Both the position numbers and the translations under genes were made by a program. The notes below the pieces were generated by a model. The model was not told the origin of the DNA. It did not search any database and was given only the letters and a program-made list of their open reading frames with translations. 64,000 bases of DNA from UBA5078 sp964538025 (GTDB taxonomy: Bacteria; Pseudomonadota; Gammaproteobacteria; Pseudomonadales; Pseudohongiellaceae): assembly GCA_964538025.1 (NCBI GenBank), contig CAZICZ010000002.1, forward strand, positions 292,537-356,536, given 5' to 3'. Every line of letters starts with the position of its first letter. Within the stretch, counting starts at the first letter, position 1. Positions 32,510 through 42,030 of the stretch are shown piece by piece.

Positions 32510-33529
32510 TCAGCCGCCAGTCATATTCATCAAACGCACGGGCTGCACGTGGTCTTTGTCATAAAAATAGTGACGCTCGGGCTTGAGGGACATGGACGCC
32601 ACAATCGCTTTTTTCAGCGCCTCGACATCCCCTTTCTGCTCACGCAGAACGGCACGCAAATCGACGGAATGCTCATTTCCCAGACAAAGGAGCAGTCGCC
32701 CTTCCACAGTGACTCGCACACGGTTGCAGTCCGAACAGAAATTGTGGCTGACGGGCGAAATGAAGCCGATGCGGCTTTGCTTGCCGGCGACCTGGTAATA
32801 CCGGGAAGGCCCTGCGGTCTTGGCAGCGCTGGCTATCAGTGTGTGTTGCTGCTCAATCTGGCTGCGCACCCAATCGTTGCTGCAGACCGTATTTTCCCGG
32901 TCGTGGTCCGACGCATTCCCCAGTGGCATCTCTTCAATGAACGCAATGTCCAGATCTCGTGCCAGCGCGAATTCGGTCAGGGCGAGCACCTCATCCTCGT
33001 TGTAGGACTTCATGATGACCGCATTCAGTCGAATCCGGTCGAATCCTTGCGCTCTGGCCATTTCAATTCCTGCCAGCACTTTGTCGAGCTTGCCCACGCG
33101 TGAGATGCGCTGAAAACGTTGGGCATTCAGGCTATCAATGCTGATGTTCAAGCGATTGACGCCCGCCTGCCGCAGTGCCGGGGCAAATTTGTCCAGCTGC
33201 GCACCATTGGTAGTCAGCAACAATTCCTTCAGACCGTCGAGTTTTCCGAGCCGCTCGATCAGAGACATGACATTGTTGCGCACCAGGGGCTCGCCCCCGG
33301 TCAGACGTATTTTGTTCACGCCCAGTTCGGTGAATGCCTGCGCGACGAGGTAAATTTCCTCGAGTGACAGAACCTGGTTGCGCGGCAGAAACGTCATGTC
33401 TTCCGTCATGCAATACACACAACGGAAGTCACAGCGGTCAGTCACGGAGAGCCGCACATAATCCACCCGCCTGCCGAAGGAATCGACCAGCGATGGAGGA
33501 AGGGACTCGTGTGACAACAGCTCGCTCAT
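32510..33529 (-). CDS. moaA: GTP 3',8-cyclase MoaA
   Basis: Radical SAM enzyme for the first step of molybdenum cofactor synthesis (GTP to the cyclic precursor with MoaC). 339 residues. The N-terminal cluster motif CDFRCVYC carries CxxxCxxC, followed by RLTGGEPLVR. The C-terminal second cluster is at FCSDCNRVRVTVEGRLLLC, and the protein ends in the functional Gly-Gly (NMTGG). It lies 23 bases after the acyl-CoA ligase gene on the same strand. moaC, moaD and moaE are not in the window. Confidence 0.97.
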   Translation of the reverse strand: MSELLSHESLPPSLVDSFGRRVDYVRLSVTDRCDFRCVYCMTEDMTFLPRNQVLSLEEIYLVAQAFTELGVNKIRLTGGEPLVRNNVMSLIERLGKLDGLKELLLTTNGAQLDKFAPALRQAGVNRLNISIDSLNAQRFQRISRVGKLDKVLAGIEMARAQGFDRIRLNAVIMKSYNEDEVLALTEFALARDLDIAFIEEMPLGNASDHDRENTVCSNDWVRSQIEQQHTLIASAAKTAGPSRYYQVAGKQSRIGFISPVSHNFCSDCNRVRVTVEGRLLLCLGNEHSVDLRAVLREQKGDVEALKKAIVASMSLKPERHYFYDKDHVQPVRLMNMTGG

Positions 33530-33552
33530 GGGGTCTCCGCTCGGATGACGCT

Positions 33553-35175
33553 TCAGGCAGAAAGATAATGCTTTTTAAACTTCGCCCGCACTTCCGTCTT
33601 CAGCAATTTACCGGTGGCAGTATGTGGAAGGGCATCGACGAACACAACATCGTCAGGAAGCCACCACTTTGCCACCTTGTCTGACAGAAACGCGATGATA
33701 TCGTCTTTCGTGCAGGTCGCGCCGGCTTTACGCACAACAAGCAACAGGGGTCTCTCGTCCCATTTCGGGTGGGCGATTCCTACCACACACGCTTCCGCAA
33801 CCGCCGCGTGCCCAACCGCAAAATTTTCCAATTCGATGGAACTGATCCACTCGCCACCCGATTTGATCACATCCTTGCTGCGATCGACGATCTGCATATA
33901 GCCTTGTGGGTCGATGGTCGAGACGTCTCCGGTATCAAACCAGCCGCCTCTGAAGGCTGCACGATCATCGTTGCGATAATAGCCGCTTGCCACCCAGGGA
34001 CCGCGCACCATCAACTTGCCGAAAGTCTTACCATCGTGTGGCAAAGGATTGTCGTGGTCGTCCACGATGCGCATCTCGACCCCAAACACCGTCCGCCCCT
34101 GCTTTGACTGCACACGCAGACGATCTTCCTTGTTCGCATTTTTCAAATACGGCGTCATGGCACAGAGACTGCCCATCGGGCTCATCTCCGTCATCCCCCA
34201 GGCATGAATCGGGAAGACCTGGTACACCTCATAGAATTTTTCCAGCATGGAGCGTGGTGCGGCAGAACCGCCAATGACGACACTTTCCACAGAGTCCAGA
34301 TTGCCCTTGATGCCTTCAATGTAATTCAAGAGACCCAACCAGACCGTTGGCACTCCCAGCAGTGAGGTCGCCTTCTCGCCATCGATCAACTCGTACAGCG
34401 AGGCTCCGTCGAGCCCCGGACCGGGAAACAGAATGCTGGCCCCGGCAATCGGCGCCGCATACGGAATGCCCCATGCACACACATGGAACATCGGGACCAC
34501 TGGCAACACACGCGACAATGGGCCCAAATCGAGCGCCGAGGAACGGCAGGAGGACACCGCATGCAATACCGTCGATCGATGGGAATACATGACCCCTTTG
34601 GGGTTGCCGGTCGTCCCCGAGGTGTAGCACAGCCCGGCGGCCGTTTTCTCATCGAACTCCGGCCACTCGAACGCGGTAGACTGCGCCGCCAGCAACTCTT
34701 CATAACACAACAGATTGGGGAGTGATGACGCGGGCATGTGCGCTCGGTCGGTCATCACCACGAACCCCTTCACGCCCTTGAACTGGCTGGCGAGACCTTC
34801 CAGAAGGGGAACAAACGTCAGGTCAACAAAAATGTACTGATCTTCCGCATGATTGACGATATAGACAATCTGCTCGGCAAACAGGCGAGGATTGATCGTG
34901 TGTGTGACCGCCCCCATGCCGGAGACGGCATAATAGATTTCGAAATGGCGATAGGTGTTCCAGGCCAGGGTGGCGATTCTGTCCCCCTGCTGAACACCCA
35001 AAGCCTGCAGAGCATTGGCAAGTTGTTTACTGCGGGACAACGCATCGGCATACCGATAACGATGGAACCCCCCTTCGACCTGACGCGTCACGATTTCCGC
35101 ATCAGTGTTATACAGCGCCGCAAATTCAAGGATATCCGCAATATTCAATTGCTTATCCATCATGAGTCCCAGCAT
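33553..35175 (-). CDS. Fatty-acyl-CoA ligase (AMP-binding, FadD/AlkK-like)
   Basis: 540-residue adenylate-forming enzyme predicted to activate medium- or long-chain fatty acids as CoA thioesters. AMP-binding motif YTSGTTGNPKGVMYSHRS (about 173-190), the WGMTEMSP A5 motif, GWFDTGDVSTID, and the C-terminal lysine motif around HTATGKLLKTEVRAKF are all present. The ATG at 35175 has an AGGGGG site upstream; the extension before it is unlike the family. It follows ccmI by about 100 bases, so the metabolic link to cytochrome maturation is probably incidental. Confidence 0.92.
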   Translation of the reverse strand: MLGLMMDKQLNIADILEFAALYNTDAEIVTRQVEGGFHRYRYADALSRSKQLANALQALGVQQGDRIATLAWNTYRHFEIYYAVSGMGAVTHTINPRLFAEQIVYIVNHAEDQYIFVDLTFVPLLEGLASQFKGVKGFVVMTDRAHMPASSLPNLLCYEELLAAQSTAFEWPEFDEKTAAGLCYTSGTTGNPKGVMYSHRSTVLHAVSSCRSSALDLGPLSRVLPVVPMFHVCAWGIPYAAPIAGASILFPGPGLDGASLYELIDGEKATSLLGVPTVWLGLLNYIEGIKGNLDSVESVVIGGSAAPRSMLEKFYEVYQVFPIHAWGMTEMSPMGSLCAMTPYLKNANKEDRLRVQSKQGRTVFGVEMRIVDDHDNPLPHDGKTFGKLMVRGPWVASGYYRNDDRAAFRGGWFDTGDVSTIDPQGYMQIVDRSKDVIKSGGEWISSIELENFAVGHAAVAEACVVGIAHPKWDERPLLLVVRKAGATCTKDDIIAFLSDKVAKWWLPDDVVFVDALPHTATGKLLKTEVRAKFKKHYLSA

Positions 35176-35277
35176 GTTCAGCCCCCTTCTTGGTGTTGTT
35201 GTTCTGAACTGACCTGGATGGTGGCACGACGTTCCGTTTGACGCGCACACCACCCGATAACGTGTGTCCCCGCTCCC

Positions 35278-36567
35278 TTACTGGACTTGCTCCGCAATCT
35301 CCAGATGAAGAATTGCGTGTTGACCCGAGTGCGCGAATCCATCACTGCGCACCTGGTAATCGCCCGCCTGCACATTGGCCGAACCGCTACTCGACGCGGT
35401 GGCCACGATATAAATGGTTTCTGCCGAAGAAATAGCAAAAGGCCCTACGGCGTCGGAGTCATTCAGGCGCACCGTGGTCGGCAAATCCCCCACTGTCAAG
35501 GCTTTGGCCGCGAGCGGCTGGCCACGCCCGTTGACCTCCAGCGCTGACACAAAGACCCGCATGTCGGCAGGAAGCGTCAGCCCTGGTGCGAGAGAAAGCT
35601 CAATGTCGATTTGAGGCCCCGTAAGATCGGCCTCGGGATTATCGTTGGCATTGAGTTGCATCTGGGCATTCGCAATCATTCCCTGCAGCATGTCTGACTC
35701 CTCGCCCGGCGGGGTCAACTGCAGCATGCGTCGCCAGTAGGTGATGGCCGCCTGATAATCCTGTCTCTGTTCAGCGTCCATGCCGAGAATCTGCAGAATC
35801 AGCACCTGATTCGGATCAAGGCGCTGCGCCTGATCGATGATGCCCTGCACTTTGTCGGTCAGCGTCTGCTCCGCCAGCATGTATTCCAAAAACGCGTACT
35901 GACTGAGAATAATGACGCGATCCTGCTCGGACTCTATCAATTCACTGGCCCGTTGCAGCGCCATCGACGCTTCCGGAAATTGCGCGATATTGACCAGGTT
36001 TTGTGCCAGGAAATACCAGGCCCACCCGTTGTCGCGATCGGTTTCGATGATCGCACCGATGCTGAAAATGATGTCCCGTATGTCCTCGGGATTGTCGGCT
36101 CCTTTGAGGGTGCGGTCATACAGTTCCGCGAGTTTCAACTCCTCTTGATAGCCCCATTTTTGGTACAGGAGCACGCTGGCCGGGAGGATCATCAGCACCA
36201 GCAACAGCGGGATAATTCGCGCTCGGGTCCAGCGGCTGGACGTCTCTCCCGACACACGCACCTGTGGCTCCGGAAGCGACTGAACATCGCTCAGCACGCT
36301 GCGCTCCAACTCTCTCACCAGCTGGTCATAATTTTCCTGCTCAAGGGTGCCGGCCAGGCGCTCATTCTCGAGTTCAGCCATGCGCTCTTTGAAAATCAGC
36401 AGATTGGTCCTCTCGCGCTGCGCACGGGAATTTTCGCCTCCCCGATGAAACTTCCACAGTGGAACGAGCACGAAAAGCGCGGCGAGCAGCACAAGCGCAG
36501 AAGCAAAAAACCAGAACAATGGACCCCCTCGGTGTGTCACCGCGGCTTGATGCCGTCGCGGTTGCAC
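35278..36567 (-). CDS. ccmI: Cytochrome c maturation protein CcmI
   Basis: CcmI chaperones apocytochrome c to the CcmF/CcmH heme-ligation complex. 429 residues: N-terminal membrane helix (about 17-38) and a second hydrophobic segment (about 97-115), a cytoplasmic leucine-zipper-like loop, then periplasmic TPR repeats (about 150-310) and a C-terminal beta-like domain (about 330-429, SLAPGLTLPADMRVFVSAL). GTG at 36567 with AGGTAGAG upstream is chosen; TTG at 36519, with AGGGGG four bases before it, is a good alternative. Last gene of the ccm cluster. Confidence 0.9.
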   Translation of the reverse strand: MQPRRHQAAVTHRGGPLFWFFASALVLLAALFVLVPLWKFHRGGENSRAQRERTNLLIFKERMAELENERLAGTLEQENYDQLVRELERSVLSDVQSLPEPQVRVSGETSSRWTRARIIPLLLVLMILPASVLLYQKWGYQEELKLAELYDRTLKGADNPEDIRDIIFSIGAIIETDRDNGWAWYFLAQNLVNIAQFPEASMALQRASELIESEQDRVIILSQYAFLEYMLAEQTLTDKVQGIIDQAQRLDPNQVLILQILGMDAEQRQDYQAAITYWRRMLQLTPPGEESDMLQGMIANAQMQLNANDNPEADLTGPQIDIELSLAPGLTLPADMRVFVSALEVNGRGQPLAAKALTVGDLPTTVRLNDSDAVGPFAISSAETIYIVATASSSGSANVQAGDYQVRSDGFAHSGQHAILHLEIAEQVQ

Positions 36568-36612
36568 GAAACTCTACCTGTTGATTGATGAACGGGAGAC
36601 GCTGGCCTGCCC

Positions 36613-37128
36613 TTATTCCCGCTCTTTAACCGAGTCCAGCAGACTGCGCAACCGCGCCTGCTCCTCGTCATTCAGAACCACTTGTTCCTGAACCTGTGGT
36701 TTAGCCCTGCGAATAATGCCCAGAATGATCCAGCCTCCCACTCCCAGAAAAAGCAGCGGACCGAACCACAGAAGCAAGGTCTGCCACATCAGGCGAGGCT
36801 TGTAGAAAACGAAGTCGCCGTAACGCTCAAACATAAACTGTTCGATTTCATCGTCGGTTTTCCCGTCCATGATCATGAGATAGATCTCGCGTCGGAGATC
36901 TTCCGCCACGCCACCATTCGAACCGGTCAGGCTCGTGTTCTGACACATCGGACAGCGAAACTCGTCGGACATGCGTCGGAAGCGCTGTTGCTGCTCGTCC
37001 GTTGCAAACTCGAAGGTATCGACGGCGGCAACGGCAACAGGACTGTGCAACGGCGCCCAAAGAATGACAGTGAGGAACATCAGAAACGCGCACACTGCAC
37101 GATGTGACAATGGCAAGAAGCGAATCAT
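36613..37128 (-). CDS. ccmH: Cytochrome c maturation protein CcmH (CycL)
   Basis: Membrane-bound thiol oxidoreductase that reduces or holds apocytochrome c before heme attachment. 171 residues. Signal peptide at the N-terminus, active-site CxxC in FRCPMCQNTSLTGSNG (about 70-85), and a membrane helix (about 117-140). The ATG at 37128 overlaps the ccmG stop (ATGA), fixing the start. Short CcmH form, with the TPR part encoded separately as ccmI. Confidence 0.96.
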   Translation of the reverse strand: MIRFLPLSHRAVCAFLMFLTVILWAPLHSPVAVAAVDTFEFATDEQQQRFRRMSDEFRCPMCQNTSLTGSNGGVAEDLRREIYLMIMDGKTDDEIEQFMFERYGDFVFYKPRLMWQTLLLWFGPLLFLGVGGWIILGIIRRAKPQVQEQVVLNDEEQARLRSLLDSVKERE

Positions 37129-37670
37129 TGTTGTGCCGCTTCCGCTTTGACGGCGGCGATTGCGGGCAGAATCTCGTCTTCCCATGCCTCGTAATCAATC
37201 ACGCCGATATGCTTGTAGCGAATGACACCGTTCCCATCGACCACGAAGGTTTCCGGAGCGCCATACACTCCCAGATCAATGCCAAGCCGGCCGTTTTCAT
37301 CCATCACGCTGAACTCAAATGGGCTGCCGTTATCATCCAGCCACAACTGCGCCAGCGTGGGCTTGTCCTTGTAATTGATCCCCACAATCGGCACCAGATC
37401 CTTTTCGGCGGCCGCCATGAGAATGGGATTTTCCTGCAGACACGGGAGGCAATAGCTTCCCCATACATTCAGCAGGAAAGGCTCGTCAGGGAGGTCCGCC
37501 TTGCTCACCAGTGTGGTGGTTGATTCAACAGTGGGCAGCGAAAACTCCGGCAAAGGCTTATCGATCAACACGGACGGCAATGTGCGGGGGTCCAGATAAA
37601 GCCCGCGCCACAGCATGATTGCCAACGCAAAGAACACCAGTACCGGAATGAACAGTTTGACTCTCGACAT
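37125..37670 (-). CDS. ccmG: Thiol:disulfide interchange protein CcmG (DsbE)
   Basis: Periplasmic thioredoxin-fold protein, 181 residues, tethered by an N-terminal signal anchor (about 5-22). The active site is CLPC within VWGSYCLPCLQENP; the usual Trp-Cys is Tyr-Cys here. The CcmG signature GVYGAPETFVVDGNGVIRYK is present. It keeps the CcmH/apocytochrome cysteines reduced using electrons from CcdA or DsbD. Lies 13 bases after ccmF and overlaps ccmH by four bases. Confidence 0.96.
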   Translation of the reverse strand: MSRVKLFIPVLVFFALAIMLWRGLYLDPRTLPSVLIDKPLPEFSLPTVESTTTLVSKADLPDEPFLLNVWGSYCLPCLQENPILMAAAEKDLVPIVGINYKDKPTLAQLWLDDNGSPFEFSVMDENGRLGIDLGVYGAPETFVVDGNGVIRYKHIGVIDYEAWEDEILPAIAAVKAEAAQQ

Positions 37671-37683
37671 GGAATACCTCTCC

Positions 37684-39690
37684 TTAAGACGCCGCCGGTT
37701 CCAGGGGGTGCCCCTTGTCCGAGGACGACTGGGACTCTTTCGCCAGAGTCCGGACCTTCAATCGGCGATACCGCTTGTCTGTCACCGCCACGACACCCCC
37801 AAGCGCCATCAGGATGGCACCCAGCCATACCCAGCGGACAAAGGGCTTGATGTACAGGGACATGGACCAGGCGCCGGATTCACGTTCCTCGCCCAGCGTA
37901 ATAAACAGGTCGCGCGTAAAGCCGGCATCAATCGCCATCTCGGTTGAGGGGGAGCGGCTGGCAACATAAAGACGTTTTTCGGGATGCAGTTCGCGCACAA
38001 ATTCGCCGCCACGCATCACTTCAAAGGTAGCGCGCTCGGCCTCGAAGTTCGGGCCAGACAAATGCTCCGTCCCTTCGAAACGGAACTCGTACTTGCCCAG
38101 CGCCACCGTTTGCCCAGGGCTTAACAGCACGCTCTTTTCGATGCTGTAGATGCTGGTAAGGCCAGCCCCCAAAAGAATGACGGCGAAACCGAAGTGCGCA
38201 ATCTGCATGCCGTAGTAACTCACTGACAACGCCTTCATCCCTGCTATCAGGCTGCCCTTGTTGGCGGACTTAACGCGAATATCCTGCACGATTCCCAGAA
38301 TTACCCACAGGCCCAATGCAGTTGCGAGACTCGCGCCCCACGAAAATTCGAGGGTGAGAGCCAGTGGCAGGACCACGCCCAGCACCACAGAGGCAATTGC
38401 CACGAGGAGCAGCTGTGATTTCAGGTAGTCAAGCGAAGTTTTCTTCCAGCGGCTGACCGCGCCCAGTCCCAGGAACACCACCAAAATCGACATCAAAGGG
38501 ACGAAAATAATATTGAAATAGGGAGGGCCGACGGAGATCAGTTCCCCGCCCGTCACGGCCTGATACACCATCGGGTAGAGTGTCCCGAGCAGTATGGCGG
38601 CACTGGCGACGACGAGAATAATGTTGTTGGCTAGCAGGAACACTTCCCGTGAAATCGCGCCAAAACCAAACTCGCTCTTCATCAATGGGGCGCGCAGGGC
38701 AAACAGCAGCAAAGAGCCACCGATCACGAAGCCCAAGAATCCCAGGATATAAATGCCACGGGTGGGATCACTGGCGAATGCGTGCACGGAGGTCAACAAG
38801 CCGGAGCGTGTGATAAAGGTGCCTAGCAGACTGGCCGCAAAGGCCATGATCGAGAGCAGCACCGTCCAGCTCTTGAACACGCCGCGTTTTTCCGTCACCG
38901 CAAGGGAGTGAATCAAGGCCGTGCCCAGCAACCAGTTGATCATGGGAGGGTTCTCCACCGGGTCCCATGCCCACCAGCCTCCCCAGCCCAGCTCGTAATA
39001 CGCCCACCAGGAACCCAGTGCGATCCCAATCGTCAGAATTGCCCATGCCACATTGGCCCAGGGACGAGACCAGCGAGCCCACGCCGAATCCAGGCGCCCG
39101 CTCAGCAGCGCCGCAATTGCAAAGGCAAAGACGACGGAAAACCCGACATACCCCATGTACAAGGAAGGAGGATGAATAATGAACCCGATATCCTGCAGCG
39201 CCGAGTTCAGGTCAGCACCGTCCGCGGGGGACATGGGCAGGACGCGGTCAAACGGATTGGAGGTCGCGATCATGAACATGGTGTAACCGGCACCAATGAG
39301 CCCCATGATGCCGAGCACGCGCGCCACAAAATCATCGGGCATTGCCTTGCTGAAAATGGCAACGGACAACATCCAGCCCGACAGCATCCAGGTCCAGAAG
39401 AGGAAGGAACCCTCGTGTCCACCCCAGATCGCGGTGAGCTTGTACTGCACGGGCAGCAAACTGTTGGAGTGTTGCGCTACGAACAACACTGAGAAATCAT
39501 CGTTCAAAAAACTATATCCCAGAATCAGCATGCACAGACTGACAAAGACAAACACGCCCGCCGTGAGCGGACGTGCGAGGCCGATCCACAGACGGTTGCC
39601 GGTGGCGGCGCCAGCCAGAGGCAATGTCCCGAGCAGCGCGCTCAGACAGAACGCCAAAATCAGGGAATATTGTCCAAGTTCAGGAACCAC
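37684..39690 (-). CDS. ccmF: Heme lyase subunit CcmF
   Basis: Large polytopic inner-membrane protein, about 668 residues and 15 helices, that ligates heme delivered by CcmE to apocytochrome c. The WWD heme-handling motif is WGGWWAWDPVEN, close to the canonical one, and four conserved His residues can be found on either side (for example SVFGHEGS-like GGHEGSFLFW). The start is GTG at 39690, just after a perfect AAGGAGG five bases away; upstream ATGs lie within ccmE. Overlaps the end of ccmE by 11 bases. Confidence 0.96.
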   Translation of the reverse strand: MVPELGQYSLILAFCLSALLGTLPLAGAATGNRLWIGLARPLTAGVFVFVSLCMLILGYSFLNDDFSVLFVAQHSNSLLPVQYKLTAIWGGHEGSFLFWTWMLSGWMLSVAIFSKAMPDDFVARVLGIMGLIGAGYTMFMIATSNPFDRVLPMSPADGADLNSALQDIGFIIHPPSLYMGYVGFSVVFAFAIAALLSGRLDSAWARWSRPWANVAWAILTIGIALGSWWAYYELGWGGWWAWDPVENPPMINWLLGTALIHSLAVTEKRGVFKSWTVLLSIMAFAASLLGTFITRSGLLTSVHAFASDPTRGIYILGFLGFVIGGSLLLFALRAPLMKSEFGFGAISREVFLLANNIILVVASAAILLGTLYPMVYQAVTGGELISVGPPYFNIIFVPLMSILVVFLGLGAVSRWKKTSLDYLKSQLLLVAIASVVLGVVLPLALTLEFSWGASLATALGLWVILGIVQDIRVKSANKGSLIAGMKALSVSYYGMQIAHFGFAVILLGAGLTSIYSIEKSVLLSPGQTVALGKYEFRFEGTEHLSGPNFEAERATFEVMRGGEFVRELHPEKRLYVASRSPSTEMAIDAGFTRDLFITLGEERESGAWSMSLYIKPFVRWVWLGAILMALGGVVAVTDKRYRRLKVRTLAKESQSSSDKGHPLEPAAS

Positions 39691-40153
39691 TGGGGCCTCC
39701 TTCGGTCTCCACCACGGGCAAAGCACGATCGCGCTCTGCCGCATCCAGCGCCGCCTTTACTTCCACGGACATGTAATTTTCATCGTGTTTGGCCAGCACT
39801 CGGCTTGCTTCAAACACGCCCCCTGCCACCATGCCTTCCACGACCACACCCTGCCCCTCGCGGAACAGGTCGGGCAATATGCCGTCATAGCGCACGCGCA
39901 AGTCATGGCTGTAGTCGGTGGCAATGAATTCGACATGCAGGGATTCCTCGCTGCGCTCCACACTGCCCTCTTTCACCATGCCGCCGATGCGGATGCGCTG
40001 TCCGTCCCGCACTTCCCCCGCAGCAATCTGAGAGGGCGTGAAAAACAGATCGATGGTATTGCTCAGCGCATAAAGCGAAAGGCCAATAGCCACGGCCAGA
40101 CCGGTGGCGATAAAGCCGATAATGGTCAGTTTCTTGCGGCGATGCGGTTTCAT
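39680..40153 (-). CDS. ccmE: Periplasmic heme chaperone CcmE
   Basis: 157-residue OB-fold protein anchored by one N-terminal helix (about 12-31). The heme-binding His lies in LAKHDENYMS, the H-x-x-x-Y motif that binds heme covalently and passes it from CcmC to CcmF. N-terminus MKPHRRKKLTIIGFIATGLAV is typical (about 20 residues quoted). Start overlaps the ccmD stop by four bases and the end runs 11 bases into ccmF, so translation of ccmD, ccmE and ccmF is coupled. Confidence 0.97.
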   Translation of the reverse strand: MKPHRRKKLTIIGFIATGLAVAIGLSLYALSNTIDLFFTPSQIAAGEVRDGQRIRIGGMVKEGSVERSEESLHVEFIATDYSHDLRVRYDGILPDLFREGQGVVVEGMVAGGVFEASRVLAKHDENYMSVEVKAALDAAERDRALPVVETEGGPSGS

Positions 40154-40392
40154 GCGTCACTCCCCCCGGCGCCCTGAGGCGCGTCTTCCACTGCCGTCAT
40201 GCGTGCCATCTGGGCGTCGCGCAGCGCCTTTTGTCGCTGCTCCCGGATGAATTCCCGTCGTTGTACCCGCGGCAGAATCAGGTTAACGAGAAGGAACACA
40301 GCAAATAGCCCATATACAGACCAGACATGGAACGTATACTTTCCCATCTGAAAAAATTCACTGACACTGCTGAACTGCACCGCTTCAAACAT
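40150..40392 (-). CDS. ccmD: Heme exporter small subunit CcmD
   Basis: 80-residue single-span protein: short periplasmic N-terminus with MGKYTFHVWSVYG, membrane helix (about 26-42), then a basic and helical C-terminus (QRREFIREQRQKALRDAQMA). CcmD stabilises CcmABC and helps release holo-CcmE. Length is slightly above the typical 60-70. Nine bases separate it from ccmC, and it overlaps ccmE. Confidence 0.93.
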   Translation of the reverse strand: MFEAVQFSSVSEFFQMGKYTFHVWSVYGLFAVFLLVNLILPRVQRREFIREQRQKALRDAQMARMTAVEDAPQGAGGSDA

Positions 40393-40401
40393 GGTGTCCC
40401 C

Positions 40402-41148
40402 TTAGACTTTCTCTGCCATCACGATATCCACGACCCATTGTGCCTTGCGCTCGCGACGCAGGATTTCATTGCGGGTGGAGAGAATAAGACTGATGACAAA
40501 AAAGCTGTAGACCGCAAAAATCATGATGACCAGCGGCACCCAGATTTCGGGTCCGAAGGCACTTTCATTGTCCATGGAAAAATTACTGGCAGGCTGGTGC
40601 AGGGTGTTCCACCACTCCACCGAATATTTGATGATCGGCACATTGATGGCCCCCACGATCGAGAGCAACGCGCAGGCGCGGGCGGCGGCATCCGGGCTTT
40701 CAATCGCGGAGCGCAGCGCAATCACGCCGATCAGCAGGAAAAACTGGATTAGCATGGAGGTCAGGCGCGCATCCCAGGCCCACCAGGTGCCCCAGATCGG
40801 CTGCCCCCAGATGGCACCGGTGGCGAGCGCCACAGCGGTAAACCAGGCGCCGATCGGGGCGGCGCACTTGGCCACCATGTCCGCCAGTTTCATCTTCCAC
40901 ACCAGGGTAATCACCCCGGCAACGGCCATCAGCGGGAAACAGGCAAGCGAGATGCTGGCAACGGGCACGTGAACGTACATGATGCGGATCGTATCGCCCT
41001 GCTGATAGTCCTGCGGGACAAACAGCAATGCCCAGACGATGCCAACACTCAGCAGGACCGTCATCAGCACGTAGAGCCAGGGCAGCCATTTCCCCGACAT
41101 CTCGTAGAACCATTTGGGCGAACCAAGCCTAAAAAACCATTGCCACAT
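40402..41148 (-). CDS. ccmC: Heme-handling protein CcmC
   Basis: 248-residue membrane protein with six helices that loads heme onto CcmE. The WWD motif reads WGTWWAWDARLTSML (about 125-139), flanked by His residues (VHVPVAS in helix 2 region; HQPASN). ATG at 41148 with GGAGAG eight bases upstream; an earlier start 29 codons upstream gives a non-family extension. 129 bases separate it from ccmB, the largest gap in this cluster, but no terminator is seen. Confidence 0.96.
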   Translation of the reverse strand: MWQWFFRLGSPKWFYEMSGKWLPWLYVLMTVLLSVGIVWALLFVPQDYQQGDTIRIMYVHVPVASISLACFPLMAVAGVITLVWKMKLADMVAKCAAPIGAWFTAVALATGAIWGQPIWGTWWAWDARLTSMLIQFFLLIGVIALRSAIESPDAAARACALLSIVGAINVPIIKYSVEWWNTLHQPASNFSMDNESAFGPEIWVPLVIMIFAVYSFFVISLILSTRNEILRRERKAQWVVDIVMAEKV

Positions 41149-41277
41149 CTGTACTCTCTCCAGTGCGGAAAATCTGCTGTTTTCCGGCACAAAGGCCCCG
41201 GTGCGGGCCCGAATATACCACGGTGAATTCACCACCCCATGTTACGTTTTGTAACTCTCAAAGACACTGAAATCCGG

Positions 41278-42030
41278 TCAATTCACGCTGATTTTCAGCG
41301 CCGCCGCGGATGCCAGCGGTGCCAGGCTGAGGGACAGGGCGAGCAAGGCGCCCAGCAGGGAAAAATGCATCCCCAGGGGCAAACCAAGACTGACATCGGC
41401 CACCGCTTTGGCGCCAATTATAAGCACCGGCACGGAAAGGGGTAAAACGATTACGGCCAGAATCAAACCGCGACTCCCGAGACCAACGGTCAGCGCCACG
41501 CCAATTGATCCAAACAGGCTCAGGACAGGAGTTCCCAGCAAGAGGGTGAACACGAGGGTCCAGTAGGCATCCCCCGGCAAATAGAGCATGTAGGCCAGCA
41601 GCGGCGAAAGAAGGACGACGGGCAAGCCACTGACCAGCCAGTGCGCAATGTTCTTGGCCAGCACCATGAAATACAGCGGTTGCGGGGACAGCAGCAATTG
41701 CTCCAGCGACCCATCCTCGTAGTCTGCCCGGTACAGATTATCCAGCGACAGCATGGAGGCGAGAAGTGCCGATACCCACACGGTTCCCGCCGCAATGCGG
41801 GTCAACTCCTGCGGGTCCGAGGAAACCCCGAGAGGAAAAAGTGACACCACGATCAGAAAAAACATCAGCGGATTGAGCAGGTCATTGCGGCGCTTGAGCG
41901 CTATCAGCAGATCCCGCCGGAGGGTCGCACGGAATGCGGAGAAGGTACTCACCTGCCCCATGGTTTCGCCAAAACCCGGGAAGCGAAATGCACTTTCGCG
42001 CAGGCCTGAGGATGAAGCGGGCTGATTCAT
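41278..42030 (-). CDS. ccmB: Heme exporter membrane subunit CcmB
   Basis: 250 residues, six membrane helices. With CcmA it forms the ABC module that uses ATP to release holo-CcmE from CcmC. The N-terminus FRATLRRDLLIALKRRNDLLNPLMFFLIV (only its start quoted as FRATLRRDLLIALKRR) and the LSLDNLYRADYEDGSLEQLL region are family hallmarks. The ATG at 42030 overlaps the ccmA stop. A second ATG about 23 codons in is a possible start matching the shorter family length. Confidence 0.95.
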   Translation of the reverse strand: MNQPASSSGLRESAFRFPGFGETMGQVSTFSAFRATLRRDLLIALKRRNDLLNPLMFFLIVVSLFPLGVSSDPQELTRIAAGTVWVSALLASMLSLDNLYRADYEDGSLEQLLLSPQPLYFMVLAKNIAHWLVSGLPVVLLSPLLAYMLYLPGDAYWTLVFTLLLGTPVLSLFGSIGVALTVGLGSRGLILAVIVLPLSVPVLIIGAKAVADVSLGLPLGMHFSLLGALLALSLSLAPLASAAALKISVN